In this document: positions 56,674 through 64,000 of the stretch, in pieces | How positions within the stretch are numbered: position 1 is the stretch's first letter | Layout of the letters: every line of letters starts with the position of its first letter | From: Marinobacter bohaiensis | GTDB lineage: Bacteria > Pseudomonadota > Gammaproteobacteria > Pseudomonadales > Oleiphilaceae | Length of the DNA stretch: 64,000 nt | Direction of reading: 5' to 3' | Assembly (NCBI RefSeq): GCF_003258515.1 | Contig: NZ_QGEH01000001.1 | Location: 930,001-994,000 of the forward strand | Notes under the pieces: generated by a model | Seen by the model: only the letters and a program-made list of their open reading frames with translations | Database searches by the model: none | Told to the model about the DNA's origin: nothing | Position numbers and translations under genes: made by a program

Positions 56674-57675
56674 ATGAAAGATGTCGTTGTCTGTGCGCTG
56701 TACAAGTTCACCGCACTGGAAGATTATGAGCGTCTGCGTGACCCGCTGCTGGCGCTGCTGAATGAATACGAAGTCCGCGGCACCCTGCTGCTGGCGCACG
56801 AGGGCATCAACGGCACCATCGCCGGTTCCCGCGACGGGGTTGATGCGGTCAAGGCGTGGCTGGCCGATGACAGCCGCTTCGACGGCATCGACTACAAGGA
56901 ATCCTACGTCGATATACAGCCCTTCAAACGCACCAAGGTGAAGCTCAAGAAAGAGATCGTCACCATGGGTGTGGAAGACATCGATCCGCGCCGCACCGTG
57001 GGCACTTACGTCGATGCCAAGGCCTGGAACGATCTGATTTCCGACCCGGAGGTGCTGCTGATCGACACCCGCAACCAGTACGAAGTGGACGTCGGGACCT
57101 TCCAGAACGCGGTCAACCCGGCCACGGATACCTTCCGGGAATTCCCTGAGTACGTCGCTGAGCACCTGGACCCGTCCAAACACCGCAAGGTGGCCATGTT
57201 CTGCACCGGCGGCATCCGCTGTGAAAAGTCCACGGCTTTCCTCAAGGAGCAGGGCTTCGACGAGGTCTACCACCTCAAGGGTGGCATCCTCAAATACCTG
57301 GAGGATGTACCCGAGGAAGAGAGCTTGTGGCAGGGCGAGTGCTTTGTGTTCGACGACCGGGTCACCGTCAACCACAACCTGGAGCGCGGCGGTTACGACC
57401 AGTGCCACGCCTGCCGCCGGCCAATCACGGAAGCCGACAAGCAGCGCCCCGAATACGAGCGGGGTGTGAGCTGTCACCAGTGCATGGACCAACTGACCCC
57501 GGAACAGCGCGCCCGGTTTGCCGAGCGTGAAAAGCAGATTCGCCTGGCCCGTGAGCGTGGCGAATCGCATGTGGGCGGTGAGGCGGCGGCTGTGATCGCC
57601 GAGCGTAAGGCGGCCAAGAAGCAGGCTCGCGCCGAACAGGCCCGGCAAAGCCAGCAGGGCGAGGCCAAGGCTTAA
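56674..57675 (+). CDS. trhO: tRNA uridine(34) hydroxylase, rhodanese-like (YceA)
   Basis: A 333-residue protein. The N-terminal ferredoxin-like domain ([40 protein letters not shown]) is followed by a rhodanese domain with active-site loop [10 protein letters not shown], and a C-terminal CxxC-type zinc-like part ([20 protein letters not shown]). TrhO hydroxylates U34 of certain tRNAs towards 5-hydroxyuridine. The tail is longer and Lys/Ala-rich ([20 protein letters not shown]). GGAGAAAACC precedes the ATG. Monocistronic by appearance. Confidence 0.95.
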   Translation: MKDVVVCALYKFTALEDYERLRDPLLALLNEYEVRGTLLLAHEGINGTIAGSRDGVDAVKAWLADDSRFDGIDYKESYVDIQPFKRTKVKLKKEIVTMGVEDIDPRRTVGTYVDAKAWNDLISDPEVLLIDTRNQYEVDVGTFQNAVNPATDTFREFPEYVAEHLDPSKHRKVAMFCTGGIRCEKSTAFLKEQGFDEVYHLKGGILKYLEDVPEEESLWQGECFVFDDRVTVNHNLERGGYDQCHACRRPITEADKQRPEYERGVSCHQCMDQLTPEQRARFAEREKQIRLARERGESHVGGEAAAVIAERKAAKKQARAEQARQSQQGEAKA

Positions 57676-57850
57676 GGGGCCGGCACGATCTTGATCCCGG
57701 CAACGCCATGATCTGGGTAAAGCCGGTGGTGATCTGACTTCTCTGACGCCCTGTACGTTCTATCGACTTTTCAGCCAGGCCATTTTTCGTGTTTGATAGG
57801 CACGCTTGGTGCATAGGCCAAATGAGTAAAGAACGACGCAGGGAGTCGGC

Positions 57851-58612
57851 ATGCGAACGTACAGACAGATTCTTTGGGGCGGCCTGCTGGTCGCCTCGTC
57901 CCCTTTTGCCCTGGCCCAGGACGACGAGAGCAAGAACTGGACCGGTGAGGGTGAGCTGGGTGTGCTCGTCACCGAGGGCAACAGTGATTCCACGAACATC
58001 AATGCGCGCCTCGCTCTGAAGCACGAGGTGGAAAAGTGGCGCAACACCGCCGAGTTCCGTTCCGTTTTTGCCGAGTCGGAGGACGATGAAACCGGCGAGG
58101 ATGAAACGACCTCCGAGAAGTACAACGCCCAGGCGGAAACCAACTACAAGTTCGACGAGCGCCAGTTCTGGTTCCTGCGTGGCGCCTACGAGGATGACCG
58201 GTTCTCGGGCTATGACTTCCAGTCATCGACCAGTACCGGTTACGGTAACCGTGTCTGGCAATCCGGTGAGCGCTCCTACCTGGAGCTCAAGGCGGGTGCC
58301 GGTTATCGCTACAACAAGCTGGAGGAACCGGGCGATGACGGCGACGATGTCGAGAAAGGCACGCTGCTGCGCTTTGCCGGAACCTTCAACTATGGTCTGT
58401 CCGACAATGCCCTGTTCATTCAGGAGCTGAGCACAGAAGTGGGCCTGCAGGACGGCAAAACCATTACCGAATCCTTCACCGGCCTGCAGTCCAACGTGGT
58501 GGGGGATGTCTCCATGAAACTGGGCTACCGGGTCAAGCACGAATCCGAAGTGCCCGCGGGCACAGAGAAGACCGATACCGAGATCTCCCTGGCCCTGCTC
58601 TACGGCTTCTGA
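57851..58612 (+). CDS. DUF481 family outer-membrane protein (YdiY-like)
   Basis: A 253-residue protein with a signal peptide (RTYRQILWGGLLVASSPFALA) and a DUF481 barrel: WTGEGELGVLVTEGNSDSTNINARLALKHEVEKWRNTAEF, YNAQAETNYKFDERQFWFLRGAYEDDRFSGYDFQSS and a C-terminal aromatic (ALLYGF). The family is a putative salt- or acid-induced outer-membrane protein of unknown role. GGGAG lies 8 nt before the ATG. A GC-rich hairpin separates it from the convergent gene. Confidence 0.92.
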   Translation: MRTYRQILWGGLLVASSPFALAQDDESKNWTGEGELGVLVTEGNSDSTNINARLALKHEVEKWRNTAEFRSVFAESEDDETGEDETTSEKYNAQAETNYKFDERQFWFLRGAYEDDRFSGYDFQSSTSTGYGNRVWQSGERSYLELKAGAGYRYNKLEEPGDDGDDVEKGTLLRFAGTFNYGLSDNALFIQELSTEVGLQDGKTITESFTGLQSNVVGDVSMKLGYRVKHESEVPAGTEKTDTEISLALLYGF

Positions 58613-58630
58613 CTCGGACTATGATTCGAT

Positions 58631-58648
58631 GCCGCCCGCCCGGGCGGC
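58631..58648. terminator. GC-rich hairpin between convergent genes
   Basis: GCCGCCCG (58631-58638) and CGGGCGGC (58641-58648) pair perfectly; it abuts the stop codon of the leftward DUF523-DUF1722 gene. No T-run. Confidence 0.5.
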
Positions 58649-59593
58649 TTAAATACGGTTGCGCAGGCCCAGATCTTCCGGGTAGGGAGCCATGTACTCC
58701 TGCTGTTCCAGGTACGACACTGGCCGGCGGCGCTGGGCCATACGCAGCAGCGACATGGGCACCACCAGCGGCACTTCCTCGCGCTGGTAGGCGGCAATCT
58801 GTTCGCAGATGACGGCCCGGTCGCTGTCGGACAGGGCGTCCCGCAGGAACCCCATCATGTGCTGCATCACGTTGGCATGGGCGCCGCGGCGGATATGGAC
58901 CTTCATGATCTCCATGAAACGCCCGAAGTAGCGTTCTGCCACGGTCTCCAGGGGCTCGTCCTTCTGGTTGGCGATCAGCCGCCCCAGCTCGCGATAGCCG
59001 GGCTCGTCGTGGGCCATGAGCTGGAACTTGTGGCGGGTGTGAAAGGCGACCAGTCCGGCACGGGTGAGGCCGTTTTCGTTGAGGCGCATCCAGTCGTCGT
59101 AGGCATAGACGCGCTCGATGAAATTCTCCCGCAGGTGGCTGTCATTGAGTCGGCCCTCTTCCTCTACCGGCAGCAGGGGGTAGGCCCGCATCAGGGCGTC
59201 GGCAAACAGCCCGCGACCGTCCCGGTGTATCGTGCGGCCCTTCTCGTTGTGGACCTTGATCCGTTCCATGCCGCAACTCGGGGACTTGGCCATCAGGATA
59301 TAGCCCCGCAAGTGTTCCAGCCCCGGCAGCGCGCCGTCGATCCAGTGCGTCATCTCATCGGTATAGTCCCGCTCTCCCTTCGACTCCATCAGCCGGACGG
59401 CCTCGCCCTGCTGGCGTAGCTGGATGGCCGGTCGCGGTACACCGAAGCCGGCTTCCAGCTCCGGGCAGACCGGGTGGTAGTCGAAGTAGCGCGAAAGCTG
59501 GCCGGTGCAGAAACGGGAGTGTTTGTGCCCGCCGTCGTGGCGGACGTTCTTGCCGAGCAGGCAGGTGCTGATGCCGACGGGAATCTTGGCCAT
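58649..59593 (-). CDS. DUF523-DUF1722 fusion protein (YbgA family)
   Basis: A 314-residue protein of two domains. The N-terminal DUF523 part (about 1-145) has VGISTCLLGKNVRHDGGHKHSRFC, LEAGFGVPRPAIQL and ILMAKSPSCGMERIKVHN, with cysteines in positions that suggest an iron-sulfur or zinc site. The C-terminal DUF1722/YbgA part (about 185-310) includes RHKFQLMAHDEPGYRELGRLIANQ. E. coli YbgA covers only the second domain. Some relatives are linked to photolyase genes or tRNA dethiolation (TudS), so a thiouracil-desulfidase role is possible (inference from family). Confidence 0.9.
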   Translation of the reverse strand: MAKIPVGISTCLLGKNVRHDGGHKHSRFCTGQLSRYFDYHPVCPELEAGFGVPRPAIQLRQQGEAVRLMESKGERDYTDEMTHWIDGALPGLEHLRGYILMAKSPSCGMERIKVHNEKGRTIHRDGRGLFADALMRAYPLLPVEEEGRLNDSHLRENFIERVYAYDDWMRLNENGLTRAGLVAFHTRHKFQLMAHDEPGYRELGRLIANQKDEPLETVAERYFGRFMEIMKVHIRRGAHANVMQHMMGFLRDALSDSDRAVICEQIAAYQREEVPLVVPMSLLRMAQRRRPVSYLEQQEYMAPYPEDLGLRNRI

Positions 59594-59670
59594 GGGAAAC
59601 GGAACCTCGTCTTCGCTGGATCGTCTCCGTGCATACGCGGCGGCCGCGCTATCCGATCAGGCGGTTGCCG

Positions 59671-61896
59671 TTATTCTTCCCGACGCTTGTGATAATCGGC
59701 CAGCACGGTGGCGTAGATGTTCTCCACGTCCCGGGCGAAATGGTCGATGGAGAAATCCCGGGCGAAGGCCAGGGCGTTGTCCGCCAGTTCGCGGTGCAGG
59801 GCCTCGTCGTCCATGATGCGTTGCACCGCCTGGCGCCAGCGCTCCAGGTTCTTGGGCGTCTTGAAGCCGTTATGGCCTTCGCGCACCACGTCGTCAATGC
59901 CGCTGGAGCGCACCGCCACCACCGGCAGACCCGCGGCCATGGCCTCCAGGATGACCATGCCCTGGGTTTCGGATACCGAAGCGAACAGGAACGTATCGCC
60001 CGCTTTGTAGTAGGTGGCCATGTCGTCGGGCGGGACCGCACCGATCAGCATAAACACATCGGTCAGGCCCAGGTCGTCGATTTTTCCCTGCAAGCGCTCG
60101 CGCTCGTGACCGTCACCGATCATCAGGAAGCGGAAGGGGCGGTCGGTCTGCTCCTTGAGCCCGGCGATGGCCTCGATCATGAAATCGATGTTCTTTTCTG
60201 TGGATAGCCGCGACACGCTGACGAACACGTGCTCGTCGTCGCGGATGCCCAGTTTTTCCCGCAGGGCCTCCACGTCGGCGTCGGAGACCGACTGGAAGCG
60301 GTCGAACTCGATGCCGGTGGGCTGCACGAAGGCCAGGGATTTCACCCCGATCATGCGCAGGTATTCCTCCGCCGAGTAGGTGGGCACGATCACGCCGTCG
60401 CACTTGTTGGCGAAATGCTTGATCAGCGCGTGGGAGATCAGGTTGCGGAAGATCAGGCCCGGTAGCGGCACGAAGTGGGCATAGTGCTCCAGCCGCGTGT
60501 GGTAGGTGTAGACCGCCGGCACCTTCAGCCGGCGCGCCATCCACAGCCCCAGGGAACCCAGCCAGAAAGGGTGATGGACGTGGATGATGTCCGGCTTGAA
60601 GGTGCGGATGGCCTGCCGGATGCGCGGCAGGAAAATATTGGCGATGCGGAACTCCCGCTGGGCGCCCAGGCTCACCAGGGACGGCACCCGCACCACGTGG
60701 GGTTCGTTGTTGGCCTGGTCCCGGTAGCGCGGGGCGACGATGCGGACCTGGTGAGCAAGCGCCTCCAGCCCCTGGCGCAGCCGTTCGATCGACAGCGGCA
60801 CCCCGCCGATAAAGGGCAGGTAGTTGTTGGTGAACATGGCCACCCGCAGTTGCTTTTCCCGCCAGGGAGTGGGGTCCAGGTCAAAGTCCGGGTAATAGTC
60901 CCGGTCGACGAAAATCAGCGAGTAGAGCTTGATGGCGACCAGCCCCAGAATCCCCAGGATCAGGATGAAGTTGACGTAGCCCACGTAGAACAGCGAATGG
61001 ATGAAGAACCAGAAGCTCTCCAGCTGCTTGAAGACCGGGTGCTGGCCGATGTTGAGCCGTTCCAGCGTGGTGCTGACGCCGTCCTTGCCCACGTCGACGC
61101 GGACGAAGTGATAGAAGCTGGTGTCGTTGTTCAGCACCAGTCCGCCGGCACCGCCGGTGACAATGTAGCGTGTGCCATGCGCCTGCTGTTCGGCATAGAA
61201 CGGCAGGTTGGCGGAGAAGACCGCGTCCACGTTGTACTGCTGGAACAGGTCGATCAGGCCATCGCGGAATCTGGGATTCTGCAGGTACTCGTCCTCATCG
61301 TCGAACAGGGTGTCCTGATCCACGTGCCTGAGCGGCTCGCCGATGAACACGAAACGATGCTGGCTTTCGTCCTGGCGCATCAGGTCCGAAAGCCAGCGCA
61401 GTTGCCAGCGATAGGGCGTCTTGCCGGTGGCGTCGAGGAACACGAACAGGCTGTCGCCGGTGCGGAACGAGTAGAAGTAGGGGCCGTAGTGCTCGTAGAA
61501 GCGGAAGCTGCCGAAGTTGCTGAATTCGTTGTCGCCGAACGTCAGCAGATAGGGCACCTGCAGTTGGCTCATGGTCCGGTACAGGGCCCGGTATTTGTCC
61601 TCGCCGCCGCTGCTGACCGCGTTGCCCGCAGAAATCACGAAGTCCACGTCGGCGCCATTGAGCATCGGGATGATCTTGCGCTCGAACACCCCCACCGAAT
61701 TATTGATGTTGCCGACCACGGCGAAACTGTATTGGTCGCTGTCGTCGAGGGCCTGATGAATGCGATCGATCTGCTCGGTGTGCACCGCTTCGTAATCCGG
61801 CTCGAAGAAGTCCAGATAGATCTTGTAGCCGATCAGCAGGAGGACGATCAGCAAACACAGGTAGAACAGTGCCTTGAGCGGTTTACGTCGGATCAT
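59671..61896 (-). CDS. Membrane fusion protein: degenerate metallophosphoesterase + family 4 glycosyltransferase
   Basis: A 741-residue protein. Helix 1 (about 8-28) anchors a calcineurin-like fold (about 55-290), helix 2 (about 299-329) returns to the cytoplasm, then a GT4 glycosyltransferase (about 350-735). The GT part is intact: NNYLPFIGGVPLSIERL, IIHVHHPFWLG, VSRLSTEKNIDFMIEAI and the EX7E motif E643/E651 in SETQGMVILEAMAAGLP, resembling diacylglycerol glucosyltransferases. In the phosphoesterase part the metal motifs are altered: GNINNS (62-67), GNAVSSGG (91-98), GDNE (121-124) and SANLPFY (228-234) replace D-x-H, GD, GNH(D/E) and GHxH. A glycolipid synthase with a non-catalytic periplasmic domain is my reading. 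The start overlaps the upstream gene by 14 bp. Confidence 0.87.
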   Translation of the reverse strand: MIRRKPLKALFYLCLLIVLLLIGYKIYLDFFEPDYEAVHTEQIDRIHQALDDSDQYSFAVVGNINNSVGVFERKIIPMLNGADVDFVISAGNAVSSGGEDKYRALYRTMSQLQVPYLLTFGDNEFSNFGSFRFYEHYGPYFYSFRTGDSLFVFLDATGKTPYRWQLRWLSDLMRQDESQHRFVFIGEPLRHVDQDTLFDDEDEYLQNPRFRDGLIDLFQQYNVDAVFSANLPFYAEQQAHGTRYIVTGGAGGLVLNNDTSFYHFVRVDVGKDGVSTTLERLNIGQHPVFKQLESFWFFIHSLFYVGYVNFILILGILGLVAIKLYSLIFVDRDYYPDFDLDPTPWREKQLRVAMFTNNYLPFIGGVPLSIERLRQGLEALAHQVRIVAPRYRDQANNEPHVVRVPSLVSLGAQREFRIANIFLPRIRQAIRTFKPDIIHVHHPFWLGSLGLWMARRLKVPAVYTYHTRLEHYAHFVPLPGLIFRNLISHALIKHFANKCDGVIVPTYSAEEYLRMIGVKSLAFVQPTGIEFDRFQSVSDADVEALREKLGIRDDEHVFVSVSRLSTEKNIDFMIEAIAGLKEQTDRPFRFLMIGDGHERERLQGKIDDLGLTDVFMLIGAVPPDDMATYYKAGDTFLFASVSETQGMVILEAMAAGLPVVAVRSSGIDDVVREGHNGFKTPKNLERWRQAVQRIMDDEALHRELADNALAFARDFSIDHFARDVENIYATVLADYHKRREE

Positions 61897-62989
61897 CGCC
61901 GGTCCTTGCGACTTGCCGGGTCAGGGCCTCGCGTTTCTGTCGGCGGTCGCCGGACAGTTCCACCTGGGTCATCACCAGGCCCACGATCATGCCCAGGTAG
62001 ATGGTGAGGAAGCGCCAGGCGACCGTGACCAGTACCAGATGCCCCGGGCCGAGAATCGGGCTGAAGAAGGTGCCGAACACCCCTTCGGAAATCCCCGAAG
62101 CCCCCGGCGTGGGCGCGAAGTACATGACGAAGGTGGTGACGAACAGCAGGCCCAGCACCATCAGGTAATCCACATCGTAACCCAGCGCCTGCATCAGCAG
62201 GGCAGGGAAGCTGAACAGCGAAACCAGGAACAACAGGGTGAACAGGATCGACAGAGCGATGTAGCGCCGGGGGCCGCGCCGATAGACGGTGAAGGCGCGG
62301 GAAAAGCGGGTCATCTCCCGCTTCATGCGGAACTGCCAGCGTTTGTGGCGCGCCGGACCGATCAGGCGGGCCCGGCGAACCGCCTGCAACAGCCCCGTCA
62401 GCAGCATGATCAGCCAGTGGGTACGCCACAGCACCACCGCAAAGAAGCCCAGGTAGAGCACGATGAACACCGCCAGCAGCTCGGCAATGCGGCCGATGAT
62501 GGCGCGCCCTTGCAGGGCATCCATCCAGATCAGGCAGGCGGGAGTGACAGTAAAGATAAACGCCACCGCCAGCACGGTGCGCAGGGTGGTTGCGGCCGTG
62601 GCCGTCCCCAGCCGCACACCGTGGCGTCGCAGGTACCAGATCTGTGCCACACCACCGCCGGTGGCCATGGGCGTGACGTTGGAGAAGAAAATGTTGATGA
62701 ACACCAGCCGGAACATATCCCGGAACGGCACGCGATGCCCCAGTGCCCGCAGCGTGTAATACAGCCGCAGGCCGTCGGACAGGAAGTAGATCAGCAGCAG
62801 GACCACGGCGCCGGCGAGGAAGCCGGGATGCAGCAAACGGTCGTCGAAACTGAAATTGCGCTCGGCGAACTGGGAATAAATGGTCCAGGTGCCGGCGGCG
62901 CTCAGCAGCAGGAACAGGAGGGAAAACAGGACCAGGCGTCGTCCGGGCGTTGCCGAGGTGTGTTCGTTAGACGATTGCTGACCGGCCAT
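61883..62989 (-). CDS. Flippase-like LPG-synthase transmembrane-domain protein (UPF0104)
   Basis: A 368-residue protein with about eight membrane helices and the family features FINIFFSNVTPMATGGGVAQIWYLRRHG and YFAPTPGASGISEGVFGTFF. It lacks the soluble synthase domain of MprF, so it is the stand-alone membrane part, often considered a lipid flippase or glycolipid-export factor. It overlaps the glycosyltransferase fusion by 14 bp, so the two are translationally coupled and probably make and translocate a glycolipid. AGAGAG precedes the ATG at 62989. Confidence 0.9.
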   Translation of the reverse strand: MAGQQSSNEHTSATPGRRLVLFSLLFLLLSAAGTWTIYSQFAERNFSFDDRLLHPGFLAGAVVLLLIYFLSDGLRLYYTLRALGHRVPFRDMFRLVFINIFFSNVTPMATGGGVAQIWYLRRHGVRLGTATAATTLRTVLAVAFIFTVTPACLIWMDALQGRAIIGRIAELLAVFIVLYLGFFAVVLWRTHWLIMLLTGLLQAVRRARLIGPARHKRWQFRMKREMTRFSRAFTVYRRGPRRYIALSILFTLLFLVSLFSFPALLMQALGYDVDYLMVLGLLFVTTFVMYFAPTPGASGISEGVFGTFFSPILGPGHLVLVTVAWRFLTIYLGMIVGLVMTQVELSGDRRQKREALTRQVARTGDDPT

Positions 62990-63328
62990 GTGGGCTCTCT
63001 TGATGGGTGCTGCGGCAGTGTACTGCGATCCTGGGGGGCGCTGGCAAGACCTGCCGTGGTCGTTTATAGGGTCGCTCTGGCCAATCGTTGGCTGCCCTTT
63101 GAGTCGGCGCAGGCGGCGGACTGGCGTCGATGGTGCATTGCCGGTGCCCGCGTGTGCCGCGCTATCGTCGATGCCGGCCCAACAATCAGCAGGTTACGGA
63201 ACTGTCAGACAAGGTGGCGCTCCCCTTGCATAGGTCGCTAAGGGAGCGGTGGGGAACCACCGCGGGATCTGCGGATCATCAATGGATGCGACGACGTACT
63301 TCCTGGGCGTCAAACAGGGGGAAAGCCC
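62990..63328. other. Divergent intergenic region, no gene seen
   Basis: 339 bp between the flippase-like gene and the HAD phosphatase. It should hold both promoters; I could not pick a convincing -35/-10 pair. A hairpin GCTCCC...GGGAGC lies at 63219-63247. A 114-codon frame at 63130-63474 overlaps the phosphatase start and looks like noise. Confidence 0.55.
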
Positions 63329-64000
63329 ATGACAAGGCTGGTTATCTTTACCGACCTGGACGGCACCTTACTCGATCACTACTCCTACTCGGCCGAGCCG
63401 GCGCGTCAGGCATGGGAAGCCGCCCGCGCCGGCGGCGTGCCCTGTATTTTCAATACCAGCAAGACCCGCGCTGAAGTGGAGCAGCTGCAGCAGAAACTCG
63501 GCATCGACGGCCCCTACATCGTCGAGAATGGCGCATCGGTGTGGTTTCCCGGCGACACCGATCTGCCGTTACCGCCGGATGTCCAGTCCGCGGGGGACAG
63601 TTACTGCAAGCTGCTGTCCGTGCCGCGCGGGGAAATTCTCGACGTACTCAAGCCGTTACGCCATGAATTCAGTTTCCGGTCGCTGTCCGACATGAGCGTG
63701 GCGGAGCTGATGGAACGCACGGGTTTGGAGCGCCAGCAGGCGGTACTGGCCGCCAACCGTGAATTCAGTGAACCACTGGTGTGGCAGGATACCGAGGATG
63801 CACTAAAAGAGTGCGAAAAGAGGCTGGCCCGGCACAACCTGCACCTGGTGCGCGGCGGTCGTTTTCATCACGTGATCGGCGCCTGTGACAAGGGCCAGGC
63901 CATGAGCTGGTTGCTGGCGGTCTACCAGAAGGCCTTCGGGGACGCCATCACGTCCGTGGCGCTGGGGGACAGCGATAACGATGTGGACATGTTGTCCGCC
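63329..64000 (+). CDS. Mannosyl-3-phosphoglycerate phosphatase-like HAD hydrolase (3' end off the window)
   Basis: 224 codons are present, open to the right edge. AGGGGGA precedes the ATG. HAD motif I is FTDLDGTLLD near the start, the MPGP-type cap follows (CIFNTSKTRAEVEQLQQKLGIDGPYIVENGASVWFP), then HLVRGGRFHHVIGACDKGQAMSWLL and motif IV GDSDNDVDML at the edge. MpgP removes phosphate from mannosyl-3-phosphoglycerate to give the compatible solute mannosylglycerate; YedP relatives have uncertain substrates. A matching synthase would be expected just beyond the window if the solute is made. Confidence 0.92.
   Translation, partial: MTRLVIFTDLDGTLLDHYSYSAEPARQAWEAARAGGVPCIFNTSKTRAEVEQLQQKLGIDGPYIVENGASVWFPGDTDLPLPPDVQSAGDSYCKLLSVPRGEILDVLKPLRHEFSFRSLSDMSVAELMERTGLERQQAVLAANREFSEPLVWQDTEDALKECEKRLARHNLHLVRGGRFHHVIGACDKGQAMSWLLAVYQKAFGDAITSVALGDSDNDVDMLSA

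Noticed and set aside
63130..63474. 114-codon plus frame overlapping the phosphatase start
   Set aside because: Out of frame with the clear HAD gene at 63329 and R/S/T/W-rich without motifs.

Overview
The window is about 64 kb of high-GC DNA (roughly 60-65% G+C by eye), densely packed with intact genes on both strands. Gene content suggests a free-living, probably marine or halophilic gammaproteobacterium. The supporting genes are a periplasmic fatty-acid cis/trans isomerase, SoxR, CbpA/CbpM, RND efflux systems, EutBC with an Eat-type permease, a tkt-epd-pgk-fba cluster, and an ArsR-methyltransferase next to metK-ahcY-metF. Marinobacteraceae or a close relative is my best guess, but this is inference from gene content only. 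I saw no rRNA, tRNA, CRISPR array, prophage or transposase.

Layout. 1-1.9 kb: a GST cut by the window edge, an IsdG-like monooxygenase and a PaiB-like protein. 1.9-6.9 kb: ethanolamine use (EutR-like regulator, EutB, EutC, Eat permease) closed by a strong terminator. 6.9-14.5 kb: a complete RND tripartite efflux operon (adaptor, pump, outer-membrane lipoprotein) with a divergent AraC regulator. 14.5-18.1 kb: a FrnE-like DsbA protein, SoxR with a near-canonical SoxR box driving a divergent flavin reductase, a possible orphan gene and a membrane acyltransferase. 18.2-27.1 kb: Cti, a chemoreceptor with unusual topology, YihY/BrkB, HDOD and DUF445 proteins. 27.2-33.9 kb: a second RND pump and adaptor without an outer-membrane partner, then rsmE and bioA. 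34-37.1 kb: a DUF2505 gene and glnHPQ. 37.3-42.2 kb: the SAM cycle (metF, ahcY, metK and a SahR-like regulator with its putative operator).

42.4-46.5 kb: a small secreted protein and a 1153-residue lipoprotein with 26 thrombospondin-type-3 calcium-binding repeats. 46.7-52.4 kb: transketolase, erythrose-4-phosphate dehydrogenase, phosphoglycerate kinase and class II aldolase, with a 183-nt inverted repeat before the aldolase. 52.5-59.6 kb: cbpA-cbpM, a nitronate monooxygenase, a membrane-anchored DsbA-like protein, a small beta-barrel, TrhO, DUF481 and DUF523-DUF1722 proteins. 59.7-64 kb: a fusion of a degenerate metallophosphoesterase with a family-4 glycosyltransferase, translationally coupled to a flippase-like LPG-synthase-TM protein, and divergently the start of a mannosyl-3-phosphoglycerate-phosphatase-like HAD gene.

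The most interesting items are the phosphoesterase/glycosyltransferase fusion with its flippase-like partner, the TSP3 lipoprotein, the pgk-fba inverted repeat, the paired REP-like palindromes at two intergenic sites, the SahR and SoxR operators, and the chemoreceptor whose sensor domain lacks a leading membrane segment.
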